This document shows positions 1 through 8,716 of a stretch of DNA of 41,453 bases, piece after piece; position 1 is the first letter of the stretch; every line of letters starts with the position of its first letter. The translations under genes and the position numbers were made by a program. Under the pieces are notes generated by a model. That model ran no database searches and was not told the origin of the DNA. It was given only the letters and a program-made list of their open reading frames with translations. Origin of the DNA: JBMYYR01 sp049609625 (GTDB taxonomy: Bacteria > Bacteroidota > Bacteroidia > Flavobacteriales > CAJXXR01). The stretch spans positions 1 to 41,453 of the forward strand of contig JBMYYR010000013.1 of assembly GCA_049609625.1 (NCBI GenBank). The letters run 5' to 3'.

Positions 1-518
1 AAGAAACTATTGAAGACATTATTTTTACTATAAATCCACATGAATTTGGCATCGAGATTCTAAGAATATTAAAGTTTAATATGGACGACAAAGATTACAT
101 TTTAGATGGAGAAATACACGAATCTGGTTCTTTTCTATTAAGAAGGCCTGTTATGTTACTTTCTTTAAATTTTTTAAAGGAACGTTATAAGAAAGAAGGT
201 TCTTTAGGTAAACTAATTAGCTCTTCAAATTGTATTGAAGGCAAACAATTAGATTTAATCCCAAAAGAACATTTTCATATCTTTAATACTGATATTGAAT
301 CTAAAAAGAAGCGGTTAAGCCAAATTAAAGAAAACTCATCATTAGAAAAACTTTTTTATAAAAAATGGCTTGAAAGCTATGAGCATTTATTTTCTAAAGT
401 TGTTGATCAAGACGGGACGGTTAAAGCAGGGATTTCTGACAGCCTTCAGTCTTTGAGCTATTTATGTCCTACGAGTTGGAAGAGTATAGAAACCGCTATT
501 GAGAAAGGAATACTTTAG
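1..518 (+). CDS. Hypothetical protein, 5' end outside the window
   Basis: The reading frame is open from base 3 to the TAA at 516-518, giving at least 171 residues. An internal ATG lies at 81, but the codons upstream of it are sense codons without a stop, so the true start is probably before the window. The visible part is soluble and rich in Lys, Glu and Leu, with no signal peptide, membrane segment or motif I recognise. Base composition is AT-rich even for this genome, which fits an accessory gene, but that is inference. No function is proposed. Confidence 0.6.
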   Translation, partial: ETIEDIIFTINPHEFGIEILRILKFNMDDKDYILDGEIHESGSFLLRRPVMLLSLNFLKERYKKEGSLGKLISSSNCIEGKQLDLIPKEHFHIFNTDIESKKKRLSQIKENSSLEKLFYKKWLESYEHLFSKVVDQDGTVKAGISDSLQSLSYLCPTSWKSIETAIEKGIL

Positions 519-787
519 TGTCTAGTGTGCTTGGGCAAACTCTACGGTGTGAAGCTAAGTCCCCCGAAAAAGCTAGTACATTTCTGCAAGCACGTTCTAG
601 TAATGTCTCTTTTTTTTCATAATTTTGGGTTTAGCTAACAAAGTCTTAAAGTGGTTTTTTTCTGAGAATAATTTTTAGAGAAAAGACACTTAAAGACTAT
701 CCGCTTGGCGGAGTTTTCTTCAACAATGACTGAAAATCATAGCTGCTCTGCGAGGCAACGACGCTTTTTAGCCAGAACGTTCTTTTA
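519..787. other. Gene-free structured gap before the CotH gene
   Basis: No coding frame is convincing here. Two inverted repeats are visible. AGTCTTAAAGTG at 642-653 faces CACTTAAAGACT at 687-698 as an imperfect stem around a T-rich and A-rich centre. A compact hairpin follows, TCCGC at 700-704 and GCGGA at 708-712 with a 3-base loop. This could be the 3' end or terminator of the upstream gene, or a dispersed intergenic repeat. The 13-base word TGAAAATCATAGC at 731-743 recurs at 14799-14811, which may be chance in AT-rich DNA. Confidence 0.4.
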
Positions 788-1954
788 ATGAAATCAATTT
801 CTAAAATCATCAAACTTATACCCATACTACTACCTATTTGCTTGCTTTTAGGATGCCAGAAAAAACCAAAGCCTATTCCTCATCTCAATTTTGTGGAACA
901 CCAACTCAATTGGGAAGAGAAAACCGCTTGTACCTTAATCCTCAATCAAAAAGAAAAACTAAAAGCCAAAGCAAAATTTAGAGGTGGCTCATCATCAAAA
1001 TTCGGAAAAAAATCTTACAGTTTAGAGCTTGATGAAGCTTATGCCTTTGGGAATTTACCAGCAGATGATGATTGGATTCTGAATGCGACTTATATTGACA
1101 AAACTTTTATGAGGCATAAGATTTCGTATGATTTATTTAGGGAGATGTCACCAAAAAATAGAGCTTCAAAATCGATTTTTGTAGAATCGTCAAGAAGTTC
1201 AGTTTATGAAGGTTTGTATGTATTGATGGAGAAGATAAATGCCTCCTATTTAGGCTTAAACACATCAGATTCTTTGGCTATGCTCTTCAAAGGCCCTTTG
1301 TTTTTATATGAGCAAAAACTCACGCCTCAAGATTCTGCGAATTATTATCATCAAAAATATCCTAAAATCGAATCTTCTGACAAAACCGCCTATTTAGAGG
1401 CGTTTAGAACAATGCTTTTTAGTGCTGATGACCGCATTTTTGAAACACAAATAGCCCATTGGGTGGATGTAGAAAACATGGCAGATTGGCAAATTTTGCT
1501 CCTCTACACCAACAATTCCGATGGTATAATGAAGAATTTTTATTTGTATAAAATAGATACTCAGACGCCATTTAGAATCGCGATTTGGGATTATGATCAT
1601 GCCTTTGGAAGAGACGGTGATGGCGAGCTGAATATGATGGAAAGGATTTTAGATTTAGATCGATCTATTCTTTTTAAACGCCTGATGACCATGCCTTCAT
1701 ATCGTAGTTTACTAAAATCAAGATGGAAAAAATACCGCACTTCTGGTTTGATTTCCGAACAGGATTTTGAGCAAAGAACCGAGGCTATTGATAAACAGAT
1801 TAGACCTTATCTTAAGTCTAATTTTGAAAAATGGCCTATTCATTCATCAAATTATGCGGACAGCAACACCTATGATCAAGAAGTGCAACTGATGAAAGAT
1901 TTTGTGGCACTTAGGATTCCTGATTTAGATCAGTATTTTGAGCAACTGAATTAG
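788..1954 (+). CDS. CotH kinase family lipoprotein
   Basis: A 388-residue protein with a type II signal peptide: basic start, hydrophobic stretch, lipobox LLGC with the acylated Cys at 23. The CotH-like fold is supported by an RGGSSSKFGKKSY block near residue 65, which resembles the family's Gly/Ser/Lys phosphate-binding segment, by LYVLMEKI, and by WDYDHAFG near residue 268, the acidic metal-binding segment. CotH proteins are atypical kinases; Bacillus CotH phosphorylates a spore-coat protein. Here the protein would sit on an envelope membrane and its substrate is unknown. It appears to be a single gene with a 269-base leader gap. The family call is good; the activity is not shown. Confidence 0.8.
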   Translation: MKSISKIIKLIPILLPICLLLGCQKKPKPIPHLNFVEHQLNWEEKTACTLILNQKEKLKAKAKFRGGSSSKFGKKSYSLELDEAYAFGNLPADDDWILNATYIDKTFMRHKISYDLFREMSPKNRASKSIFVESSRSSVYEGLYVLMEKINASYLGLNTSDSLAMLFKGPLFLYEQKLTPQDSANYYHQKYPKIESSDKTAYLEAFRTMLFSADDRIFETQIAHWVDVENMADWQILLLYTNNSDGIMKNFYLYKIDTQTPFRIAIWDYDHAFGRDGDGELNMMERILDLDRSILFKRLMTMPSYRSLLKSRWKKYRTSGLISEQDFEQRTEAIDKQIRPYLKSNFEKWPIHSSNYADSNTYDQEVQLMKDFVALRIPDLDQYFEQLN

Positions 1955-1963
1955 TTTTCAGTA

Positions 1964-2962
1964 CTAAAGGTTTTTCCGATCTAAAACAACATCAAAACCA
2001 AAAATACCTTTACCTAACTCAAATTCTATGGTTTGTCTATAGAAATCACGATGAAACTTTCCGAAAAATAAGACATTTTTATAGCCATAAAACGAAGTCT
2101 CGTCATCAACATCTGCAAATAACAAACCTTTACTTCTAGAATCATAAAAATAAGCGTTGGTACGTTTAATTTCAGTTTGTTGAGCGGTATAAAAATTAAT
2201 AATCAAGATAAAATTGATAGCTAAAGTGACTAATCCAAAACTTTCGCTAATACGTCTATTTAAAAGCTTTATTCTAACCAAAATATAGCTTAAAAGAAAA
2301 GACCAGGCGTAAATATGAAAGAATTGATTTTGAATAAATGTATCTAAACCAAAGCTATAAAGGCAAATAAAATGAAGAGCTAATAGCATAGGAATGAGTA
2401 GTTTATAATAATTATAAACGACTTTGAAAGCCATTTTGAAGGCAGATAAATCAAACCATTTTATTTTTTTCTTAAAATTATTTTGAGCTGGTTTTGTAAT
2501 CACAACAATAAGAAAAATAGACATAAAAATACCTGGAGGTCCTGCAAATAAGAACAAGACAGCAGCTAAAGCCGTTAGGCAAATCATCACATTTCCTATT
2601 TGATCGATAAGAATACCCATAGCCAAATCGCGTTTGTATTGTGGCGATTTTTTATAGGCTTCATCACGTCGTTTTCGGTAAGCTTTAGCTCGCCTTCTTC
2701 GGCGTTCTCTCTCGGTTTCGAATGGACGTGTATAGCTTTTATTTTGGCTTTGCGGACGTCGATATTCTACTTTGGTGTCAAAATTATTGTCCTCCAAAAA
2801 CTCATAGGCTTTCTGGATGTTTAGAAAACGTGTTTTGGCTTCCTGACTGGGGTTTCTGTCGGGATGAAAACGCATAGCCTGTTTCCGATAAGCTTGCTTA
2901 ATTTGCTTTTTGGAAGCCAATGGCTTTAGGCCTAATATTTCTAAACTTTGGGTACTTGTCAT
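1964..2962 (-). CDS. J-domain (DnaJ-like) membrane protein
   Basis: This 332-residue protein starts with a complete J domain at about residues 5-60, with the HPD tripeptide at 33-35, which stimulates the ATPase of DnaK-type Hsp70. A very basic Arg/Lys-rich linker follows at about 70-105, then three or more hydrophobic segments between about 115 and 255 and a polar tail. It lacks the Gly/Phe region and zinc fingers of DnaJ, so it is a type III J protein, probably anchored in the inner membrane with the J domain in the cytoplasm. Its target is unknown. It is convergent with the CotH gene (9-base gap) and divergent from kbl, and carries its own promoter candidate at 2979-3010. Confidence 0.82.
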   Translation of the reverse strand: MTSTQSLEILGLKPLASKKQIKQAYRKQAMRFHPDRNPSQEAKTRFLNIQKAYEFLEDNNFDTKVEYRRPQSQNKSYTRPFETERERRRRRAKAYRKRRDEAYKKSPQYKRDLAMGILIDQIGNVMICLTALAAVLFLFAGPPGIFMSIFLIVVITKPAQNNFKKKIKWFDLSAFKMAFKVVYNYYKLLIPMLLALHFICLYSFGLDTFIQNQFFHIYAWSFLLSYILVRIKLLNRRISESFGLVTLAINFILIINFYTAQQTEIKRTNAYFYDSRSKGLLFADVDDETSFYGYKNVLFFGKFHRDFYRQTIEFELGKGIFGFDVVLDRKNL

Positions 2963-2978
2963 AAATTTTTGTCGAGAG

Positions 2979-3010
2979 CAAAGATACAGATGCCATTCAA
3001 ACTCGCAAAA
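2979..3010 (-). promoter_or_regulatory. Bacteroidetes-type promoter for the J-domain gene
   Basis: On the minus strand TTTTG (complement of 3006-3010) is followed after 19 bases by TATCTTTG (complement of 2979-2986). This matches the -33 TTG / -7 TAnnTTTG promoter known for the primary sigma factor of Bacteroidota with normal spacing. The start codon is 16 bases beyond the -7 box. Confidence 0.6.
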
Positions 3011-3026
3011 ATACGATCATTTTTAT

Positions 3027-3034
3027 TAGCTTTG
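3027..3034 (+). promoter_or_regulatory. Candidate -7 box for kbl
   Basis: TAGCTTTG fits the TAnnTTTG consensus and lies 44 bases before the kbl ATG. No good -33 TTG is seen at the expected distance, so this is a weaker call than the divergent promoter beside it. Confidence 0.35.
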
Positions 3035-3078
3035 AGGATTCAAAAAAACAGAACACTAAACATCAGACCATAAAAATT

Positions 3079-4275
3079 ATGTACGGAAAACTTAAAGACC
3101 ACTTAAAGAACGAATTAGAATCTATTGAAAACGCAGGTTTATTCAAAAAAGAACGCATTATTACTTCAACACAAGATGCCGAAATAAAAATCAGCACGGG
3201 TGAAGAAGTGATTAACTTTTGTGCCAACAATTATTTAGGCTTGTCTTCTCATCCTGAGGTTGTTCAGGCGGCAAAAGACACGTTGGATAGTCATGGTTTT
3301 GGGATGTCTTCGGTGCGTTTTATTTGCGGAACGCAAGATATTCATAAAACTTTGGAAGAAACTATTGCGAAATTTTATCATACCGAAGATACCATTCTTT
3401 ACGCCGCAGCTTTTGATGCCAATGGTGGTGTGTTTGAGCCTTTGCTTACCGCCGAAGATGCTATTATTTCCGATTCTCTAAATCACGCCTCTATTATTGA
3501 CGGTGTAAGGCTTTGTAAAGCAGGTCGTTATAGATACGCCAATAATGACATGGACGCTTTAGAAGAACAACTGATTAAAGCCTCGGAAGCCAATCATCGA
3601 TTCAAAATTATTGTTACCGATGGTGTATTTTCGATGGATGGTGTGGTTGCCCAGCTCGACAAAATTTGTGATTTGGCAGATAAATACGATGCTTTGGTTA
3701 TGGTGGATGAATGTCATGCCGCAGGATTTATCGGTAAAACAGGTCGTGGAACTATCGAACTTTGTGATGTACTCGGCAGAGTAGACATTATAACTGGAAC
3801 TTTAGGAAAAGCACTTGGAGGTGCGATGGGTGGCTATACGACTGGTAGAAAGGAGATTATAGAATTATTGAGACAACGTTCTCGTCCGTATTTATTCTCA
3901 AATTCATTAGCACCAGCTATTGTTGGAGCTTCATTAAAAGTCTTTGAATTATTGTCGGGTTCTACCGAACTTCGTGATAAATTGGAATGGAACACCAACT
4001 ATTTTAAAGCTGGAATCAAACGTATTGGTTTAGATTATATCGATGGCGATTCGGCCATTGTGCCCGTAATGCTTTATGATGCCAAAACCTCACAAATTAT
4101 GGCGGACAAACTTTTGGAAGAAGGCATTTACGTCATCGGGTTTTTCTATCCAGTTGTGCCAAAAGAAAAAGCGAGAATTCGTGTTCAGCTTTCGGCAGCG
4201 CACAGTCAGGCACATTTAGACAAAGCCTTGAATGCCTTCGAAAAAGTAGGAAAAGAAATGGGATTAATTTATTGA
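3079..4275 (+). CDS. kbl: Glycine C-acetyltransferase (2-amino-3-ketobutyrate CoA ligase)
   Basis: A 398-residue PLP enzyme of the alpha-oxoamine synthase family, the same length as E. coli Kbl. The PLP lysine is K244 in GTLGKALGGAMGG, and the cofactor-binding DECHAAG block is at 210-216. Kbl cleaves 2-amino-3-ketobutyrate with CoA to glycine and acetyl-CoA, the second step of threonine breakdown after threonine dehydrogenase. No tdh gene is in the window. Serine palmitoyltransferase and KAPA synthase are relatives, but the start MYGKLKDHL and SVRFICGTQDIHK are typical of Kbl. The next gene follows after 13 bases and is probably cotranscribed. Confidence 0.93.
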   Translation: MYGKLKDHLKNELESIENAGLFKKERIITSTQDAEIKISTGEEVINFCANNYLGLSSHPEVVQAAKDTLDSHGFGMSSVRFICGTQDIHKTLEETIAKFYHTEDTILYAAAFDANGGVFEPLLTAEDAIISDSLNHASIIDGVRLCKAGRYRYANNDMDALEEQLIKASEANHRFKIIVTDGVFSMDGVVAQLDKICDLADKYDALVMVDECHAAGFIGKTGRGTIELCDVLGRVDIITGTLGKALGGAMGGYTTGRKEIIELLRQRSRPYLFSNSLAPAIVGASLKVFELLSGSTELRDKLEWNTNYFKAGIKRIGLDYIDGDSAIVPVMLYDAKTSQIMADKLLEEGIYVIGFFYPVVPKEKARIRVQLSAAHSQAHLDKALNAFEKVGKEMGLIY

Positions 4276-4288
4276 TTTTCAGTTAATT

Positions 4289-4801
4289 ATGGCTTTAATT
4301 AAATCAGTAAGAGGCAAAACGCCTCAAATCCCTGAATCGTGTTTTTTGGCAGAAAACGCCACTTTAATTGGTGATTTAGAACTCGGCGAGGACTGTAGTG
4401 TCTGGTTCTCGGCCGTGGTTCGTGCCGATGTTTGCCGCATTCGCATTGGCGACAAAGTCAATATTCAGGATGGAGCGGTTTTGCATGGCACCTATCAGAA
4501 ACACGACCTGATTATCGGAAACCGAGTCTCTATTGGCCACAACGCCAACGTGCATGGTTGCACCATAAAAGACAATGTGCTGATTGGCATGGGTTCAACG
4601 GTGATGGACAATTGTTTGGTGGAATCTAATTCCATTATTGCCGCAGGTGCCGTAGTCCTCGAAAACACACACGTAGAAAGCGGTTGGATTTACGCTGGCG
4701 TTCCTGCCAAAAAAGTAAAGCAAGTAGATGAAAATCAGATCAATAAGCTAATAAATGGTATTGCAGATAATTACAAAATGTATGCCTCTTGGTTTGACTA
4801 A
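4289..4801 (+). CDS. Gamma-carbonic anhydrase family protein
   Basis: A 170-residue left-handed beta-helix protein built of hexapeptide repeats from about residue 10 to 135, then a short C-terminal helix. Three histidines at positions H66, H84 and H89 match the metal-binding triad that forms at the trimer interface of gamma-class carbonic anhydrases (YrdA/PaaY/CaiE group). Many members bind metal but have weak or no carbonic anhydrase activity, so the reaction is uncertain. It lies directly after kbl and likely shares its transcript. Confidence 0.85.
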   Translation: MALIKSVRGKTPQIPESCFLAENATLIGDLELGEDCSVWFSAVVRADVCRIRIGDKVNIQDGAVLHGTYQKHDLIIGNRVSIGHNANVHGCTIKDNVLIGMGSTVMDNCLVESNSIIAAGAVVLENTHVESGWIYAGVPAKKVKQVDENQINKLINGIADNYKMYASWFD

Positions 4802-5055
4802 TCTAAGTGCTTTTTTTTAAGGAAGTTTGGTGGACGTTAGTTTAAAAAAATCTGAACAGCTTGTCTATCAATTTTTATAGTCCGTACAGAGGCGGCAAAT
4901 TGCAAAATAGAAAAACGGATTTGATTATTGAGTTTAGGAGAAGTGATAGAGGTTTTTTTCATGTAAAAAGAATGTTAGTTTCCTTCTCTAAACGTTGTTT
5001 TTTTACTTTTATTTTAAGCTGACGTAAAAAAGCAGTTCAAAACCTAAGTTAACCG

Positions 5056-5643
5056 CTAACATTCAAGATTGATTTCATGCTTTGCAATCAATTTTCTCAG
5101 ATTAATTAAGGCATAGCGCATTCTGCCTAAAGCCGTATTGATGGATATATCTTCTTGATTAGCAATCTCTTGAAAGCTCATTTCTTTAAAAATACGTTTG
5201 TTAAGAATCTGCCTTTGAGATTCTGGAAGTAAGTCGACAAGATCTTTGATATCCGAAAAAATTTGATGTTTAATCAACTGGTTTTCTTTAGATTCTTCAT
5301 GTCCAGGAATAAAATCGAATACATCATATTCATCTGTGCTCCGCATTAGCGTCATCTTTTTTTGATTCCGAAAATGATCCATAACCAAATTGTGAGCAAT
5401 GCGCGTTGCCCAAGGTAAAAATTTACCTTCTTCTTTGTACTTGCCAGCTTGTAGCGTCTTAATAATTTTGATAAATGTGTCCTGAAAAATATCGTTCGCT
5501 AAACTTTCGTTCCGAACTTTAGAGAAAATAAATCCAAACAACTTGCTTTGATGCTTTGACAATAGAGCTTCAAAAGCGGCTTGATTTCCATTAAGATATT
5601 CTGAGATATAATACTTATCGTCGAGAGATGTTGAAACACGCAT
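5056..5643 (-). CDS. ECF-type sigma-70 family RNA polymerase sigma factor
   Basis: The 195-residue protein has only sigma regions 2 and 4. Region 2 spans about residues 20-95, with the NDIFQDTFIKI core-binding helix and a LPWATRIAHNLVMDHFR segment for -10 recognition. Region 4 spans about 130-185, with LPESQRQILNKR and SFQEIANQEDISINTALGRMR, a helix-turn-helix. This architecture defines group IV (ECF) sigma factors. No anti-sigma gene of the FecR/RseA type is adjacent, so the signal it responds to cannot be read from context. The leader to the divergent methyltransferase is 320 bases. Confidence 0.9.
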   Translation of the reverse strand: MRVSTSLDDKYYISEYLNGNQAAFEALLSKHQSKLFGFIFSKVRNESLANDIFQDTFIKIIKTLQAGKYKEEGKFLPWATRIAHNLVMDHFRNQKKMTLMRSTDEYDVFDFIPGHEESKENQLIKHQIFSDIKDLVDLLPESQRQILNKRIFKEMSFQEIANQEDISINTALGRMRYALINLRKLIAKHEINLEC

Positions 5644-5963
5644 ATTATTTGATAATAAAAAACAGGTTAAAAAATAATAGAGGTTTACTCGATAAGCATG
5701 CGATATTTGAGGTTAGTAGGAGCAAAAGTATATATTTTTTTTTGATTGACAAGGGTTACTCTCTTTTTTTTCTTTTAAGAAGGAGGCTAAGGCTTTTAGT
5801 TTTGAGTCAATTTCTTGGTGCTGAGTTCAAATTACTCTTAGCTTCGATTTATAAGTTAAACATGACGAATTAAGCATTTAAGGTCTAGAAAATAATACCT
5901 ATTTTTGCTCACTAAACATTTACTCTGTAGGGGCTGAAACAAAGTCAGCAATAAGAAATACCC
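5644..5963. other. Divergent intergenic region
   Basis: This 320-base gap separates the sigma factor (minus) from the SpoU methyltransferase (plus). It must hold both promoters. On the plus strand TATTTTTG at 5900-5907 matches the -7 consensus TAnnTTTG, 56 bases before the methyltransferase ATG. No matching -33 element is clear. An open frame at 5628-5873 overlaps the sigma factor start, and I do not consider it a gene. Confidence 0.4.
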
Positions 5964-6503
5964 ATGGCAAAAAAAATAAAAAATAGCGAACTCGGACGAC
6001 TGGATGTTCCCGATTTTAAAGCGGCCGAAAAAAGTCCGATAACCATTGTTTGCGACAATATTAGGAGCCTAAACAACGTGGGTTCAATTTTTAGAACATC
6101 AGATGGATTTCGAGTAGAGCAGATTATTTTATGCGGTATTACGGCTTGTCCGCCCCATCGCGATATTCAGAAAACTGCTTTGGGTGCCACCGAAAGTATT
6201 GACTGGATATACGAAGCGTCTACCTTAGACGCCATCAGCACTCTAAAGGCCAAAAACACTAAATGCTTTGCTTTAGAACAGGCCAAAAATAGCATTCCTC
6301 TCGATGCGTTTATATATCCTGATAATCAATCAATTGCGCTTGTTTTGGGTAATGAAGTTGAAGGTGTCAGCCAGAGCGTTGTTGATGCCTGTGATGCCGT
6401 TATCGAAATTCCTCAATACGGCACCAAACATTCGTTTAATGTCTCCGTCAGTCATGGTATTTGCCTTTGGACGGTGTTTCAGGCCTGGAAAAAAAGTTTA
6501 TAG
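5964..6503 (+). CDS. TrmH/SpoU-family RNA 2'-O-methyltransferase
   Basis: A compact 179-residue SPOUT-fold protein. The motifs are NIRSLNNVGSIFRTSDG near residues 31-47 (motif 1, catalytic Arg), ALVLGNEVEGVS near 126-137 (motif 2) and IPQYGTKHSFNVSVSHGI near 147-164 (motif 3, with the trefoil-knot SAM site). These enzymes methylate the ribose 2'-OH of tRNA or rRNA. It lacks the long N-terminal RNA-binding extension of RlmB and the C-terminal part of TrmH, so the position modified cannot be named. It is convergent with rlmF with 5 bases between stops. Confidence 0.87.
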   Translation: MAKKIKNSELGRLDVPDFKAAEKSPITIVCDNIRSLNNVGSIFRTSDGFRVEQIILCGITACPPHRDIQKTALGATESIDWIYEASTLDAISTLKAKNTKCFALEQAKNSIPLDAFIYPDNQSIALVLGNEVEGVSQSVVDACDAVIEIPQYGTKHSFNVSVSHGICLWTVFQAWKKSL

Positions 6504-6508
6504 CTAAG

Positions 6509-7417
6509 CTACCATTTTCGTTTCCATTCGTGAAGTTGTCTTTTGGTTTGGAAGGTCCAGGCAATAAATCTAGTTTTTTTCTGACCAATATGCATATCAA
6601 TTTGACGATGCTGCTGAATGCGTTTGTTTTTGGAAAGCATCTTTTCTATTGGTTCTAAGTATTCCGATTTGGACACCAAACAAGTGAACCAAAGCACTTT
6701 AGATTGAAACTGAACGCTTTCCGAAATCATATTTTTGATGAAGGTCAATTCGCCGCCTTCTATCCATAGCTCATGAGCTAGTCCACCAAAATTGAATGCC
6801 GCTTTTCGGCCTAAATTCTTAGACTTTTTGGCATTCACTTCCTCGGCTTCTTCTTGGGAGGTAAAGAAGGGTGGATTGCACATCGTAAAATCAAAACGTT
6901 CATTAGCGTTAATGATTGTTCTAAAAAACTGATTTTCAGATTTTTGCTTACGAATCTTGATCTTCGAAACCAACTTTGGGTTCTGTTCAATTAAACGTTT
7001 GGCAGACTGAATGGAGGTCGTGTTTTTTTCTGAGCCAACAAATTTCCAGTCATAAATTTGAGTGCCCAAAAGTGGGTAAATACAATTGGCTCCCGTACCT
7101 AGATCTAAACCTTTGATTTTTGAGTTCTTTTTTTCGAGCTTTGTAGATTCAAACAATAGATCGGCGAGATAATGAATATAATTTGCCCGGCTCGGAACAG
7201 GCGGACATAGATTTGGTTCGGGTATAGACCAATGTTCTAGTTCATAATCAACCTGTAGCAAGGCTCGGTTGAGCTCATAAACTGCTTTTTGATCTGAGAA
7301 ATCAATTGTTTTTTCTCCGGAAGGATTCAATGTTATAAACGGACGCAAAGACAGATGTTGTTCTGCAAGCTTTGTTAGGTTGTAGCCCGTTTGGTGAATA
7401 TTATTTGGATGAGACAT
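6509..7417 (-). CDS. rlmF: 23S rRNA (adenine-1618-N6)-methyltransferase
   Basis: At 302 residues it matches E. coli RlmF (308) in length and layout. A Rossmann SAM site carries GLDLGTGANCIYPLLG near residues 103-118 and the N6-adenine methylase motif NPPFF near 180. The start SHPNNIHQTGYNLTKL is the usual opening of the family (HPRN-H-GRYDF in enterics). The enzyme methylates A1618 of 23S rRNA. It is monocistronic, convergent with the SpoU gene. Confidence 0.88.
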   Translation of the reverse strand: MSHPNNIHQTGYNLTKLAEQHLSLRPFITLNPSGEKTIDFSDQKAVYELNRALLQVDYELEHWSIPEPNLCPPVPSRANYIHYLADLLFESTKLEKKNSKIKGLDLGTGANCIYPLLGTQIYDWKFVGSEKNTTSIQSAKRLIEQNPKLVSKIKIRKQKSENQFFRTIINANERFDFTMCNPPFFTSQEEAEEVNAKKSKNLGRKAAFNFGGLAHELWIEGGELTFIKNMISESVQFQSKVLWFTCLVSKSEYLEPIEKMLSKNKRIQQHRQIDMHIGQKKTRFIAWTFQTKRQLHEWKRKW

Positions 7418-7468
7418 CGTTTGTTTAGGGTCTAATATAACTGTTAGTATTGTCTGGCGCTATTTGAC

Positions 7469-7500
7469 AAAAGAAAAACCGCCTACAAAAGTAAGCGGTT
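7469..7500 (-). terminator. Rho-independent terminator reading leftward
   Basis: On the minus strand AACCGCTTAC, a TTTT loop and GTAGGCGGTT form a 10-base stem with one mismatch, followed by TTTCTTTT. It lies upstream of rlmF and does not follow any annotated minus-strand gene, so it ends an unannotated transcript or shields rlmF from read-through. Confidence 0.55.
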
Positions 7501-7600
7501 AAAAAACAAAAACACTATAAATAAACTAAAAAAAACTTAGTGCCGAAAGGGAAGAAGAAATAAAAGTAGAAATTATGAAATTATGAAATATCCCTTTCAA
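7470..7600 (-). ncRNA. Possible small RNA of about 130 nt, unnamed
   Basis: Three signals line up on the minus strand. A -7 box TATATTTG lies at 7606-7613. Just after it GAAAGGGA (complement of 7591-7598) can pair with TCCCTTTC (complement of 7545-7552) around a 38-base AT-rich loop. The intrinsic terminator at 7469-7500 follows. No ORF is present in the interval. No clear -33 TTG was found. It does not resemble any RNA family I can name, and transcription is inferred only. Confidence 0.3.
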
Positions 7601-7852
7601 CACTTCAAATATAGCTCAAAGCTCAGGCTGACATCTGTTTTTAGTTCGACAGAAATGGTCTCTATTTTAGTTGATTGATTATCAGTATTTTAATCTTGTT
7701 CTGTCTCAGATATGTGGACAGAATTGTCTCAAAATATCTAGTCATTACATCTCTATATTTACATTTTTTTAATTATTTAAGTCCAAAACTGGCGACTACT
7801 TTACTATTAATTTTAATTTTGATAAAAACTTTCAAAAAAACGACCGAACGTC

Positions 7853-8716
7853 ATGTATTTAAATTCTAAACGAAAAGAAGAGCTCCACCAATTTATTGTG
7901 CGTGCGCTGGAAGAAGATGTCCGCGAAGGCGACCACAGTTCATTGGCCTGCATTCCTGCCGACGCACAAGGCTACATGCAGTTATTAGTGAAAGACGAAG
8001 GTGTTTTGGCTGGCGTAGAGCTTGCCGAAATCATTTTTAAACACGTTGATAAGTCTGCAGAAATAGACGTATTGATAGAGGATGGCGCAAGCGTAAGTTA
8101 TGGCGATATTGCGTTTAGAGTTCGTGGAAATCGCATAAACTTACTAAAAGCCGAGCGTTTGGTGCTCAATTGCATGCAGCGCATGAGTGCTATTGCGACC
8201 AAAACCAAAGCTTTTGCTCAGCTTATTGAAGATTTACCAACACAAATTCTAGATACCCGAAAAACAACACCTTGCATACGGTTACTCGAAAAATGGGCGG
8301 TTGTGATTGGTGGCGGAGCAAACCACCGCTTTGGACTTTTTGATCTCATTATGCTCAAGGACAATCACATTGATTTTGCTGGTGGCATACCTCAAGCTAT
8401 CGACAAAACAAAAACATATTTATCTGAAAATCAATTGAGTTTAAACATTGAAATTGAAGTTAGAAACCACAAAGAACTCGATGAAGTTTTAGCTCATGGC
8501 GGCGTAAACCGCATTATGTTAGATAATTTCAACTTTGAAGACACGCGCTTGGCTGTTCAAAAAATAAATAAAATCTACGAAACCGAATCTTCAGGTGGTA
8601 TCGATGAAACGACGCTTAGAGATTACGCCTTGTGTGGCGTTGATTACGTCTCGATGGGCGCACTAACCCACTCGGTTTACAATCTTGATCTGAGTCTAAA
8701 AGTTGTTCCCGAATGA
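7853..8716 (+). CDS. nadC: Nicotinate-nucleotide diphosphorylase (carboxylating)
   Basis: This 287-residue quinolinate phosphoribosyltransferase converts quinolinate and PRPP to nicotinate mononucleotide and CO2 in de novo NAD synthesis. The family signature is present near residues 138-175: DTRKTTP, LLEKWAV, IGGGANHRFGL, LIMLKDNHI. ALEEDVREGDHSS near residue 20 is the usual N-terminal substrate segment. The conserved Gly after TTP is Cys here, which should be tolerated. It overlaps the next gene by 4 bases (ATGA), so the two are translationally coupled. No nadA or nadB is in the window. Confidence 0.95.
   Translation: MYLNSKRKEELHQFIVRALEEDVREGDHSSLACIPADAQGYMQLLVKDEGVLAGVELAEIIFKHVDKSAEIDVLIEDGASVSYGDIAFRVRGNRINLLKAERLVLNCMQRMSAIATKTKAFAQLIEDLPTQILDTRKTTPCIRLLEKWAVVIGGGANHRFGLFDLIMLKDNHIDFAGGIPQAIDKTKTYLSENQLSLNIEIEVRNHKELDEVLAHGGVNRIMLDNFNFEDTRLAVQKINKIYETESSGGIDETTLRDYALCGVDYVSMGALTHSVYNLDLSLKVVPE

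Larger units (their letters stand above)
7418..7852. other. Structured 435-base gap between rlmF and nadC
   Basis: No convincing coding sequence. It contains a minus-strand terminator-like hairpin (7469-7500), an inverted repeat GAAAGGGA/TCCCTTTC (7545-7552 and 7591-7598) and a minus-strand TAnnTTTG box (7606-7613). These are described separately as a possible small RNA. The stretch 7650-7852 is AT-rich with scattered hydrophobic codons and no clear signal; it must carry the nadC leader. Confidence 0.5.

Noticed and set aside
5628..5873. 81-residue plus-strand ORF across the sigma factor start
   Set aside because: It overlaps the 5' end of a clear minus-strand gene, is basic and low complexity, and lacks any motif. 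It is likely a shadow in the divergent promoter region.
7675..7869. 64-residue hydrophobic plus-strand ORF overlapping the nadC start
   Set aside because: It arises from AT-rich sequence, overlaps the well-supported nadC ATG in another frame and shows no conserved pattern. nadC's own start MYLNSKRKEEL fits the family.
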